A stretch of DNA of 12,960 nucleotides from Burkholderiaceae bacterium (GTDB taxonomy: Bacteria; Pseudomonadota; Gammaproteobacteria; Burkholderiales; Burkholderiaceae). Shown piece after piece: positions 1 to 6,983 of the stretch. Each line of letters begins with the position of its first letter. The stretch's first letter is position 1. Under the pieces are notes generated by a model. It was given only the letters and a program-made list of their open reading frames with translations. It was not told the origin of the DNA and did not search any database. A program made the translations under genes and the position numbers. Where the stretch lies: contig CANHLB010000024.1 of NCBI GenBank assembly GCA_947461335.1, positions 1 to 12,960 on the forward strand. Reading direction: 5' to 3'.

Positions 1-48
1 CGTGCTATCTACGGCGATATTGAGCTAATCCGCAAGAATTCAAAATAA
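1..48 (+). CDS. C-terminal fragment of an unidentified protein (partial, runs off left edge)
   Basis: Reading frame 1 is open from the first base to a TAA at 46-48 and encodes the tail RAIYGDIELIRKNSK. The other two plus-strand frames hit stops within about 27 bases, so this is the most natural continuation of a gene lying to the left. Only 15 residues are visible and I do not recognise the family. Its stop lies 7 bp from the stop of the convergent copA gene. The call depends only on frame openness and the compact convergent layout, so confidence is low. Confidence 0.35.
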   Translation, partial: RAIYGDIELIRKNSK

Positions 49-55
49 AGCCCGC

Positions 56-2329
56 TTAGGAGTGGGATGGACGCCAGCGTTTTAGTAGGAGCGCATTACT
101 TAATACGCAAAAACTCGATAGTGCCATGGCGCTGCCAGCCAGCATTGGTGAGAGATAGCCAAGAGCAGCTAGTGGTATGCCGGTGCAATTAAAGACAAAA
201 GCCCAGAATAAATTTTGTTGAATTTTTCTCCAGGTTCTCTTAGAAATATCAATTGCGTCAGCGACTAAAGTAGGATCCCCCCTCATCAAAGTAATGCCTG
301 CGGCCTGCATTGCGACATCCGTGCCTGTAGACATAGCCATACCAACATCAGCAGTAGCAAGTGCGGGCGCGTCATTGATACCATCACCTACCATCGCAAC
401 CCATTGTCGCTTGCCATCACCATTAGATGATTGCAGATCACGAATGACATCCGCCTTACTGTTTGGCATGATTTGTGCAAAAACTTCATTGATGCCGATA
501 GAATTTCCAACCCGATTAGCTGCTGCAGTATTGTCGCCAGAGAGCATGACAGTTCGAATGTGTAGCTGATGCAAAGCAGTAATGGCTTCTAGAGCATTAC
601 TCTTTAGTTCATCACCGAAGGCAATGATTGCTATCGGTGCTGAGATTTCTTGGTTCATCAAAATAGAAACGGTTTGCCCGACATCAAAACATGCTTGTGC
701 TTTTTGCACAATTTCATCTTCATGAGGATTGGCAGTTAAGGATGCAACACTTTGCAAGCACAGATTTTGACCGATCCAAGGACCGGCACTAGGTTTGCCG
801 ATAATGCCAATGCCGGGTAGGGCCTTACTCTCTGAAGGCGGTATTGGGGTAAGTCCCTTTTGTTTAGCTGCATCTAGCAAAGCTTTGGCTAAGGGATGTT
901 CGCTACCTAGCTGCAGCCCTGCTGCACTAGTCAATATGACATCCTCATTCACAGCACTACTAAATGAAATCACATTTAGTAGTCTAGGTTTACCGATCGT
1001 CAGTGTGCCGGTCTTGTCGAAGGCAACGATATTTAAGCGATGTGCTAGTTCAAGTACTTGAGGATCTTTAATGAGGATGCCAAAGCGTGCTGCTACTCCA
1101 GTTCCTGCCATGATGGCAGCAGGTGTTGCTAAACCAAGAGCGCAAGGGCAGGCAATTACTAATACAGATACTGCTCGCAAGATTGCAATCGAAGCAGAAT
1201 CAAAGTAGAGCCAGTTTCCAAAACCAGTGACGATGGCAATTCCAATTACGCTAGGTACAAAAATAGCGCTGACTTGATCTACTAATTTTTGAATCGGCGC
1301 TTTTTGGGTTTGTGCATCTTCCACTAAGGTAATGATTTGGGAGAGAATACTCTCTATGCCAACTGCTTGCGCTTCAATCGCTAAAACGCCCTCACCATTG
1401 AGCGAACCACCAATGACTTTTGAGTCGATGGATTTTTTTACTGGGGCACTTTCTCCAGTGAGAAGAGATTCATCTATATGGCTAGAGCCCATCAGGATCA
1501 AGCCATCAACAGGAATGCGCTCCCCAGGTAATACCAATACTCGATCCCCAGGAAAGACTTGCTCCAATGGCAGATCACGATATTGATCTAGAGGAGAGCT
1601 CTCTCTTATAGCAATGCTTGAATCAATTACCTTAGCATGTTCGGGCCATAGTTTTTGTAAGGCGCGAATGGCTTCACTAGTTTGTTGCTTCGCACGAGCT
1701 TCTAACCATTTACCAAGGAGCACCATGCAGATGATGACGGCAGATCCTTCGAAATACAGTTCATGTACTGCATGGGGTGAGGCGAGCATTTGATAGACAC
1801 TTAAACCATAGGCTGCACTTGTACCTAGTGCAATAAGTAAGTCCATATTGCCAACCCCAGCCACTAGTGATTTATAGCCAGCTTTATAGAAGCGCCACCC
1901 TAAAAAGAATTGCACAGGAGTTGCGAGTAAAAGTTGCCATTTTGGCGAGAGTACCCAGTGAATACCAAACGGCATCAAAAACATTGGTAAAAATAGTGGT
2001 GCTGAAAGTGCAAAACCCAATAAGACTCGACCAAGACCATCCGCACCCCAAAAAGACTGCGAAGATTTTGCTTGGGTATTGTGATGAGGAGTGCTTAACT
2101 TGGCCTCATATCCCGTCTTTTGAACAGCAGTGATGATGCTGTCGATCGTAGCCTCAGAATCCGCATTTAGCCGTATCTTGGCTTGCTCAGTCGCTAGGTT
2201 GACACTGGCAGCTTCTACACCAGGGACCTTAATAAGTGCTTTTTCAACCCGGCCAACACAAGAAGCACAGGTCATTCCCCCGATATCTAAGGTAAATAGT
2301 TGGGGATTGCTCGGATTGGAGGTATTCAT
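56..2329 (-). CDS. copA: Copper-translocating P1B-type ATPase (CopA)
   Basis: Inner-membrane ATPase expected to export Cu(I) from the cytoplasm. The 757 residues carry one N-terminal HMA domain (about 11-75) with the Cu ligand motif GMTCASC (Cys21, Cys24). The actuator TGES is at 291-294 and the membrane ion-binding CPC at 394-396. The phosphorylation loop DKTGT is at 438-442, the nucleotide-domain SEHP at 476-479 and the hinge GDGIND at 648-653. Eight membrane segments are plausible. Length and motif order are normal for bacterial CopA with a single HMA domain. The last helices keep Asn714 and Met735/Ser739, but the usual Tyr-Asn pair of TM7 reads Phe713-Asn714. The ATG at 2327-2329 is the only start that keeps the whole HMA domain, although no clear Shine-Dalgarno precedes it. 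It is divergent from an HMA chaperone gene, which supports copper as substrate. Silver, or a cytochrome-oxidase-supply role (CopA2/FixI-like), is less likely. Confidence 0.95.
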   Translation of the reverse strand: MNTSNPSNPQLFTLDIGGMTCASCVGRVEKALIKVPGVEAASVNLATEQAKIRLNADSEATIDSIITAVQKTGYEAKLSTPHHNTQAKSSQSFWGADGLGRVLLGFALSAPLFLPMFLMPFGIHWVLSPKWQLLLATPVQFFLGWRFYKAGYKSLVAGVGNMDLLIALGTSAAYGLSVYQMLASPHAVHELYFEGSAVIICMVLLGKWLEARAKQQTSEAIRALQKLWPEHAKVIDSSIAIRESSPLDQYRDLPLEQVFPGDRVLVLPGERIPVDGLILMGSSHIDESLLTGESAPVKKSIDSKVIGGSLNGEGVLAIEAQAVGIESILSQIITLVEDAQTQKAPIQKLVDQVSAIFVPSVIGIAIVTGFGNWLYFDSASIAILRAVSVLVIACPCALGLATPAAIMAGTGVAARFGILIKDPQVLELAHRLNIVAFDKTGTLTIGKPRLLNVISFSSAVNEDVILTSAAGLQLGSEHPLAKALLDAAKQKGLTPIPPSESKALPGIGIIGKPSAGPWIGQNLCLQSVASLTANPHEDEIVQKAQACFDVGQTVSILMNQEISAPIAIIAFGDELKSNALEAITALHQLHIRTVMLSGDNTAAANRVGNSIGINEVFAQIMPNSKADVIRDLQSSNGDGKRQWVAMVGDGINDAPALATADVGMAMSTGTDVAMQAAGITLMRGDPTLVADAIDISKRTWRKIQQNLFWAFVFNCTGIPLAALGYLSPMLAGSAMALSSFCVLSNALLLKRWRPSHS

Positions 2330-2380
2330 ATATAAGATAATCTACTGCATACAAGTCTTATTTACCCTAAAAGGACATAT
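2330..2380. promoter_or_regulatory. Shared divergent control region of copA and the HMA chaperone gene
   Basis: This 51-bp gap separates two divergently transcribed copper genes and must contain or overlap both promoters. It carries an inverted repeat ATAAGA (2332-2337) / TCTTAT (2356-2361) with an 18-bp spacer. The plus-strand gene has a good ribosome site AGGA at 2372-2375. No recognisable CueR dyad (ACCTT...AAGGT type) is present, so the regulator cannot be named. The inverted repeat is short and could be chance in AT-rich DNA. Confidence 0.4.
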
Positions 2381-2575
2381 ATGTTGACATTAAAAGTATC
2401 TGGCATGACCTGTGGGGGTTGCATTAATGCAGTAACTCGAGCAATTCAGTCTCAAGATCCTCAAGCTAAGGTGGAGGCAGATTTAGCTACACAAACTGTT
2501 AATTTAGAGACCTCCCTCTCAGCAGCCCAAGCTGGTCAAATCATTACAGATGCAGGGTTTCCAGTCGCTAATTAA
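2381..2575 (+). CDS. HMA-domain copper chaperone-like protein (CopZ-type)
   Basis: The 64-residue cytoplasmic protein is a single heavy-metal-associated domain. It has the metal-binding loop GMTCGGC (Cys11, Cys14) near the N-terminus and the usual beta-alpha-beta-beta-alpha-beta length. Proteins of this size and motif bind Cu(I) and hand it to the HMA domain of CopA or to a copper sensor. Being divergent from copA across 51 bp supports that partnership. The ATG at 2381 follows the ribosome site AGGA with suitable spacing. The CxxC loop has Gly-Gly between the cysteines rather than the Ala-Ser of copA. The name CopZ is an inference from size and context. A mercury- or zinc-binding homologue cannot be excluded from sequence alone. 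Confidence 0.85.
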   Translation: MLTLKVSGMTCGGCINAVTRAIQSQDPQAKVEADLATQTVNLETSLSAAQAGQIITDAGFPVAN

Positions 2576-2632
2576 TTACCCCTTCAGCAATTTTTCGCTG
2601 GTGCGGTTAATCTACTTGCTATTCATTAAAAA

Positions 2633-2662
2633 TTAACAAAAGTAATTTTCAAAACATATTAG
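2633..2662 (+). promoter_or_regulatory. Candidate sigma-70-type promoter of the mrp-DUF3305-DUF3306 operon
   Basis: A -35-like TTAACA (2633-2638) is separated by 18 bp from a -10-like TATTAG (2657-2662), 25 bp before the GTG start codon. Matches to consensus are 5/6 and 4/6. The position at the head of a tightly packed operon is appropriate, but the region is AT-rich and such matches arise by chance. Confidence 0.3.
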
Positions 2663-2670
2663 AAATTACT
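2641..2670. promoter_or_regulatory. Inverted repeat, candidate operator before the mrp operon
   Basis: AGTAATTTTC (2641-2650) and GAAATTACT (2662-2670) are reverse complements except for one extra T in the left arm, separated by 11 bp. The repeat overlaps the spacer and -10 of the candidate promoter, the usual place for a repressor operator. The stem is AT-rich and lacks a following T-tract, so a terminator is unlikely. No known regulator consensus is recognised. Confidence 0.35.
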
Positions 2671-2676
2671 GGGTAT

Positions 2677-2682
2677 AGGAGA
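2677..2682 (+). promoter_or_regulatory. Ribosome binding site fixing a GTG start
   Basis: AGGAGA lies 5 nt before the GTG at 2688. No in-frame ATG lies near this position, and the next residues match the expected N-terminus of the MIP18-like domain. This site is the main reason for choosing the GTG start. Confidence 0.75.
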
Positions 2683-2687
2683 AAGTA

Positions 2688-3776
2688 GTGTCAGTTACTT
2701 TAGAAGCTGTGCAAGGGGCCCTAAAGGGCTTGGTTGATCCAAATACAAAGATCGACTTTATAACGGCTAAAAATGTCAAGAATTTAAAAGTCGATGATGG
2801 CAATATCTCGCTCGACATCGTTTTGGCTTATCCAGCTAAAAGTCAATTTGACTTGATTCGTAAATCAATTATTAATGCCATTCGCGAATTGCCTGGCGTT
2901 AAAAATGTGAGCGTTAATGTTAGCAGTCAGATTGTTGCTCATGCAGTGCAGCGTGGCGTCAAACTATTACCAGGTGTTAAAAATATTATTGCTGTTGCGA
3001 GTGGTAAAGGTGGGGTAGGTAAGTCAACGACTGCAGTGAATTTAGCCTTAGCTTTAGCAGCTGAAGGAGCACAAGTCGGAATCTTGGATGCCGATATTTA
3101 TGGCCCAAGCCAGCCAATGATGCTTGGCATTACTGGAAGACCAGAGTCGATTGAAGAAAATACCATTGAGCCTATGGAAGGCCATGGCCTACAAGCAAGC
3201 TCTATTGGTTTCCTGATCGAGGAAGATGCGCCAATGGTGTGGCGAGGTCCAATGGTGACGTCTGCTTTAGAGCAACTGCTTCGTCAAACTCGCTGGCGTG
3301 ATTTAGATTACTTAATAGTAGATATGCCACCAGGTACCGGTGATATTCAATTGACCTTATCGCAAAAAGTTCCTGTAACTGGCGCGCTGATTGTAACCAC
3401 ACCTCAAGACATCGCTTTGTTAGATGCTCGTAAGGGCCTCAAGATGTTTGAGAAGGTAGGCGTTCCTATCATCGGGATTATTGAAAATATGAGTACTTAT
3501 GTTTGCACAAAGTGCGGCCATGAAGAGCATATCTTTGGTAGCGGTGGTGGCGAAAAAATGTGCAAAGAATATAGTGTGGATTTTTTAGGCGCCTTACCAC
3601 TCAATTTATCGATTCGGGAACAAGCTGATGCAGGGCGCCCAACAGTTGTAGCGGATCCTGACGGGGCTATTAGTGCGATCTATAAAAACATTGCTAGACA
3701 AGTCGCCATTCGGGTTGCTACTCTGTCTAAAGATATGAGCAGTAAATTTCCAAACATCGTGGTTCAAAACACCTAA
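2688..3776 (+). CDS. apbC: Mrp/ApbC-family iron-sulfur cluster carrier ATPase
   Basis: Cytoplasmic P-loop ATPase that binds and transfers [4Fe-4S] clusters to apoproteins. The 362 residues show an N-terminal MIP18/DUF59-like domain (about 1-85). A deviant Walker A GKGGVGKST follows at 106-114, with the signature lysine at 107, and a switch-II/Walker B segment VDMPPGTGD at 211-219. The C-terminal CxxC pair (Cys273, Cys276) bridges the cluster between two monomers in characterised homologues. Length is typical. Translation starts at GTG with a strong ribosome site. The next gene begins 14 bp downstream, and the whole downstream cluster concerns a Fe-S- and Mo-rich formate dehydrogenase. A dedicated role in loading those clusters is therefore plausible, but it is inferred. 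It could instead be the cell's only general-purpose Mrp, which this window cannot decide. Confidence 0.92.
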   Translation: MSVTLEAVQGALKGLVDPNTKIDFITAKNVKNLKVDDGNISLDIVLAYPAKSQFDLIRKSIINAIRELPGVKNVSVNVSSQIVAHAVQRGVKLLPGVKNIIAVASGKGGVGKSTTAVNLALALAAEGAQVGILDADIYGPSQPMMLGITGRPESIEENTIEPMEGHGLQASSIGFLIEEDAPMVWRGPMVTSALEQLLRQTRWRDLDYLIVDMPPGTGDIQLTLSQKVPVTGALIVTTPQDIALLDARKGLKMFEKVGVPIIGIIENMSTYVCTKCGHEEHIFGSGGGEKMCKEYSVDFLGALPLNLSIREQADAGRPTVVADPDGAISAIYKNIARQVAIRVATLSKDMSSKFPNIVVQNT

Positions 3777-3790
3777 GGCTCTGAGTATTT

Positions 3791-4330
3791 ATGCGCTTTG
3801 CAGTACTAATGCGTAAACAAAATCTAGATAACCCATGGGTTTCATATCGATGGGTGCCTCGGGAAGTGTTGCCTGATTTTGGGCAATTCAATTCTGAAGG
3901 CCCTCAAGGTAATTCGATATCGGGTCAATTCCTGGGGCGTGATGCCGATGGAGAATCTTGGTTATTTACTGGCTTTGAATTAAATCTATTTCCTGATGAG
4001 GCTGAAGGCTACTATCTCAATATTTCTGCCACAACGCCTGCATGGTTTGTGATGTGGAGATTGGAAGAAGATATTGAGCGTTATATAGATGAACAATCTC
4101 TTACGCTTTCTAAAGCTGAAGCTACGATTGCAGTGCCTCATCGGATTTGCGTAAGTTACAACGAAGCTGCTCGATTACTCGATGGTGGAGAGTCAGTCGA
4201 TACCGTTCCCATGACGGATGAGCATGCTTCTTGGCTGCAAGAGTATGTGAATGAGAAGTATCGGCCTGAGCCAAAAAAGCGGCATAGACCAGCATCATTC
4301 AAAGGTGCTGAACGCCCGGCGGAGGAATAA
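3791..4330 (+). CDS. DUF3305 domain protein, formate dehydrogenase-associated
   Basis: The 179-residue soluble protein has no signal peptide or membrane segment. It begins with a beta-strand-like segment, then an NPW motif (14-16) and a further tryptophan at 21. The segment LFPDE (66-70) followed by GYYLN and a WR pair (89-90) matches the DUF3305 pattern as I remember it. The tail after about 155 is basic and Pro-rich. No catalytic residues are evident and the biochemical function is unknown. DUF3305 and DUF3306 genes usually sit side by side in formate dehydrogenase loci, as here. The start lies 14 bp after the apbC stop. An AAGG about 12 nt upstream is a weak ribosome site, so coupling to apbC translation is likely. 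The stop codon overlaps the next ATG by one base (TAATG). Confidence 0.85.
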   Translation: MRFAVLMRKQNLDNPWVSYRWVPREVLPDFGQFNSEGPQGNSISGQFLGRDADGESWLFTGFELNLFPDEAEGYYLNISATTPAWFVMWRLEEDIERYIDEQSLTLSKAEATIAVPHRICVSYNEAARLLDGGESVDTVPMTDEHASWLQEYVNEKYRPEPKKRHRPASFKGAERPAEE

Positions 4331-4881
4331 TGGCAGATAGTTTTTTAAGTCGCTGGTCTAAGCGTAAAGCTGGAAAGCTAGAGGATCCTGAAGAGCAGCC
4401 TAAAGAAACTGTTCAGACTCCTGCGCCCATTTCTCCAGAGGCCCCAGCCCAGCCACCAGCCACCTTAGAGGATGTAGAGAAAATTGATCGTTTTGATCCT
4501 GACTTTTCTTCCTTTATGAAGCCAGATGTAGATCCTACTGTTCAGCAGGCTGCCCTCAAAAAGATGTTTACCGACCCACATTTCAATGTGATGGATGGTT
4601 TAGATATCTATATAGGCGACTACTCCAAGCCTGATCCTTTGCCGCCTGGCATGCTGGAAAGAATGGTGCAGAGCGATATGCTCCAGCTTTTCCGTAAAAC
4701 TGCAGATAATCCAGCCTCGGAGGAAAGCCAGATAGAGGGACAAATGGCGTCATCTCAATCTGAAGAGAAGCTTTTAGAGGCTCAGGATCAAACTGATTTA
4801 ACATCCACAGATCCCGAAGTAAAGACAAAACTTGCTCGCTTGGATGAAGCACCAATAGAGCCTACCCAGAAAAAAACTTAA
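4330..4881 (+). CDS. DUF3306 domain protein, formate dehydrogenase-associated
   Basis: The 183-residue protein opens with FLSRWSKRK (5-13), the hallmark start of DUF3306 proteins. A Pro/Glu-rich linker (about 18-48) leads to a core with FDPDFSSFM (55-63). That core continues with a helical AALKKMF (74-80), DPHF (82-85) and DGLDIY (89-94). The segment after about 125 is acidic, low in hydrophobics and probably disordered. No membrane segment or signal peptide is seen. The function is unknown; co-occurrence with DUF3305, TorD and formate dehydrogenase suggests assembly or maturation in the cytoplasm. The start overlaps the DUF3305 stop (TAATG) and is preceded by a GGAGG ribosome site, so the two are probably made in a fixed ratio. 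Confidence 0.85.
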   Translation: MADSFLSRWSKRKAGKLEDPEEQPKETVQTPAPISPEAPAQPPATLEDVEKIDRFDPDFSSFMKPDVDPTVQQAALKKMFTDPHFNVMDGLDIYIGDYSKPDPLPPGMLERMVQSDMLQLFRKTADNPASEESQIEGQMASSQSEEKLLEAQDQTDLTSTDPEVKTKLARLDEAPIEPTQKKT

Positions 4882-4892
4882 GAAGATAGTAG

Positions 4893-6983
4893 ATGAGTCA
4901 AAAATTAATTTGCAACTGTAATGGCACTATGCCTTTGGATGCAAAGGCGCTTGGTGTTCCGGTCCATCAATCTTTGTGTAGGCAGGAAGTAGGCTCTTTC
5001 TTAAAGGCGCTCGATGGATCTGATGCATTGGTGGTAGCCTGCACGCAAGAGGGTGCTCTGTTTAGTGAGTTAGCTGAGCAGTCAGAAAAACCTTTGGTAG
5101 CACCTCTGCGTTTTGTCAATATTCGAGAAGTGGCGGGGTGGACTCAAGAGGCAAAAGCATCAGGACCAAAGATTGCTGCTTTACTTGCTTTGGCGGATAT
5201 GCCGGAAGCTGAGCCAGTTCCAGTTGTGAACTATGAAAGCCAAGGCAGGCTATTTATCATTGGCGCTGGATCCTTGGCATTACCTTGGGCAGAAAAACTC
5301 GGTGCATCTTTAGATGTTTCTGTGTTGTGTACTGAGCCCGGTGATTTGCCCTTGACGCGTAACTATCCAATCTATACAGGTTCAGTGACTAAGCTAGATG
5401 GTTACCTTGGCAAGTTCTCAGTCGATTGGGATTTGCAAAATCCAATTGACCCAGAAATGTGTACTCGATGCGGTGCTTGTGTTGAAGTCTGTCCAGAAAA
5501 TGCAATTGACCTCTCATTTCAGATTGATTTAAGTAAGTGCAAATCACATCGCGAATGTGTTACTGCCTGCGCAAGTATTGGTGCGATCTCTTTTGATCGT
5601 AAGGAGCGCGGGCGTAATGCAGAATTTGATTTGATTTTAGATCTGCGTGCTGATCCAAAAATGCGGATGAGTCAAACCCCTCAGGGATATTTTGCTCCTG
5701 GCGAGGATGCGCTTGACCAGGCTTTAGCGGTAAATCAATTACTGGAAATGGTTGGTGAGTTTGAGAAACCCAAATACTTTGTCTATAACGAAAAAATCTG
5801 TGCACATGGGCGTAATGGAAAAGTAGGGTGTAGTGCCTGTGTCGATGTATGCTCGACTGGTGCGATCAGTTCTTTATTTAAGAATGGTCAAGGGAGTGTT
5901 GAAGTCAATCCTAATCTTTGCATGGGTTGTGGAGCATGTGCTACAGCATGTCCATCGGGCGCAATGCGTTACAACTATCCCAGCGTACCTCATCAAGGTA
6001 AAGAGTTAAAAACAATTGCTACCGTCTTTGCGGAAGAAGCTAAAAAGACGAATCAATCTACCGCACCAAGCCTGCTCCTTCATACCTTAAAGACGGGCAC
6101 TCAAATAATTGATGGCTTGGGCCGCTCCGCCCACGTATTGCCTAAGCAGTTTGAAGGCTTACCATCGTTTGTTTTCCCTTATGGCATCGAGCATATTGCA
6201 TCTACTGGCTTAGACCTATGGCTTGGTGCTCTTACTTATGGGTTTGCAGAGGTGGTCCTCCTTTTAAGTGGTGATGAGGATCCAGCTTATCGTGCAACCC
6301 TCGAAGAGCAATCTGATTTAGCTAATGCTATCTTGCAGGCTTACGGTTTTGATAAACGAATTCATTTAATCATGGCCCAATCGGCGGATGATTTACAAAC
6401 AGTTTCTAAAGCGATGGCTGCACTTCGTCTGCGCGGCCACTTGAAGCCTATTTGCACTCCTGCAAGTTTTGGCTTATCTACACAAAAACGGGAAACCATT
6501 GAGGCAGTGCTTGAGCATTTGCAAAAACAAGCTAAGACGCCAATCCCAGAGGCGGGCGTTGCTTTACCTAAGTCATCTTTATTAGGTGGCCTCAACATCA
6601 ATAAAGACGCATGCACCATGTGTATGTCTTGTGTCAGCAGCTGTCCTGAGGGGGCTCTCTTAGATAACGCAGATGAACCTATTCTTTCCTTTATTGAAAA
6701 GCAGTGCGTTCAATGCGGTATTTGTGTTCAGACCTGCCCTGAGCAAGCTTTGACCTTAAATCCACGACTGCAAACAGTTGAGCAACGCAAACAAAGAACA
6801 ACTCTGAATGAGACACAAGCTTTTCATTGCATCAGTTGCGGAAAACCCTTTGGAACCCTGAAGATGGTTGATCTGATGTTGACTAAACTGGGCGCGCATG
6901 GAGCTTTTGCAGGCGCTGCAATGGATAGGTTAAAGATGTGTAGTGATTGTCGTGTGGTAGATATGGTGAAGAAAGAAACATGA
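4893..6983 (+). CDS. Polyferredoxin (multi-[4Fe-4S] protein, HdrA/MvhD-like regions) of formate dehydrogenase locus
   Basis: The 696-residue protein lacks a signal peptide and should be cytoplasmic. Residues 1-110 resemble the N-terminal domain of HdrA: a CNC start, VVACT at 47-51 and a VNIRE-x4-W segment at 75-84. Residues 118-146 resemble a degenerate nucleotide-binding fold (GAG at 124-126). Four canonical CX2CX2CX3C motifs follow at 190-200, 343-353, 574-584 and 605-615. A stretched CX9CX2CX3C lies at 303-320. A CX2HX2CX3C at 216-226 has His219 where Cys is expected. Residues about 391-500 contain no cysteine and look like an MvhD-type domain. Two CxxC pairs end the protein (646/649, 683/686). 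Roughly five to six clusters are predicted. It probably carries electrons or delivers clusters to the formate dehydrogenase pathway, but its partner is unknown. The stop overlaps the torD-like start (ATGA). Confidence 0.85.
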   Translation: MSQKLICNCNGTMPLDAKALGVPVHQSLCRQEVGSFLKALDGSDALVVACTQEGALFSELAEQSEKPLVAPLRFVNIREVAGWTQEAKASGPKIAALLALADMPEAEPVPVVNYESQGRLFIIGAGSLALPWAEKLGASLDVSVLCTEPGDLPLTRNYPIYTGSVTKLDGYLGKFSVDWDLQNPIDPEMCTRCGACVEVCPENAIDLSFQIDLSKCKSHRECVTACASIGAISFDRKERGRNAEFDLILDLRADPKMRMSQTPQGYFAPGEDALDQALAVNQLLEMVGEFEKPKYFVYNEKICAHGRNGKVGCSACVDVCSTGAISSLFKNGQGSVEVNPNLCMGCGACATACPSGAMRYNYPSVPHQGKELKTIATVFAEEAKKTNQSTAPSLLLHTLKTGTQIIDGLGRSAHVLPKQFEGLPSFVFPYGIEHIASTGLDLWLGALTYGFAEVVLLLSGDEDPAYRATLEEQSDLANAILQAYGFDKRIHLIMAQSADDLQTVSKAMAALRLRGHLKPICTPASFGLSTQKRETIEAVLEHLQKQAKTPIPEAGVALPKSSLLGGLNINKDACTMCMSCVSSCPEGALLDNADEPILSFIEKQCVQCGICVQTCPEQALTLNPRLQTVEQRKQRTTLNETQAFHCISCGKPFGTLKMVDLMLTKLGAHGAFAGAAMDRLKMCSDCRVVDMVKKET

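Noticed and set aside
51..66. Possible intrinsic terminator of copA (CCC/GGG hairpin, then T-rich run on the minus strand)
   Set aside because: On the minus-strand RNA the stem has an A/C mismatch and only 3 + 2 pairs, and it overlaps the stop codon. The following CTTTATTTTG run is interrupted. Too weak to annotate.
2581..2603. Possible terminator hairpin after the HMA chaperone gene (CAGC...GCTG)
   Set aside because: The stem is only 4 bp with an 8-base loop, and no T-tract follows on the plus strand.
6947..6979. Upstream ATG for the TorD-like protein
   Set aside because: It would add 11 residues overlapping the polyferredoxin C-terminus. The ATG at 6980 gives an ATGA overlap and a better ribosome site.
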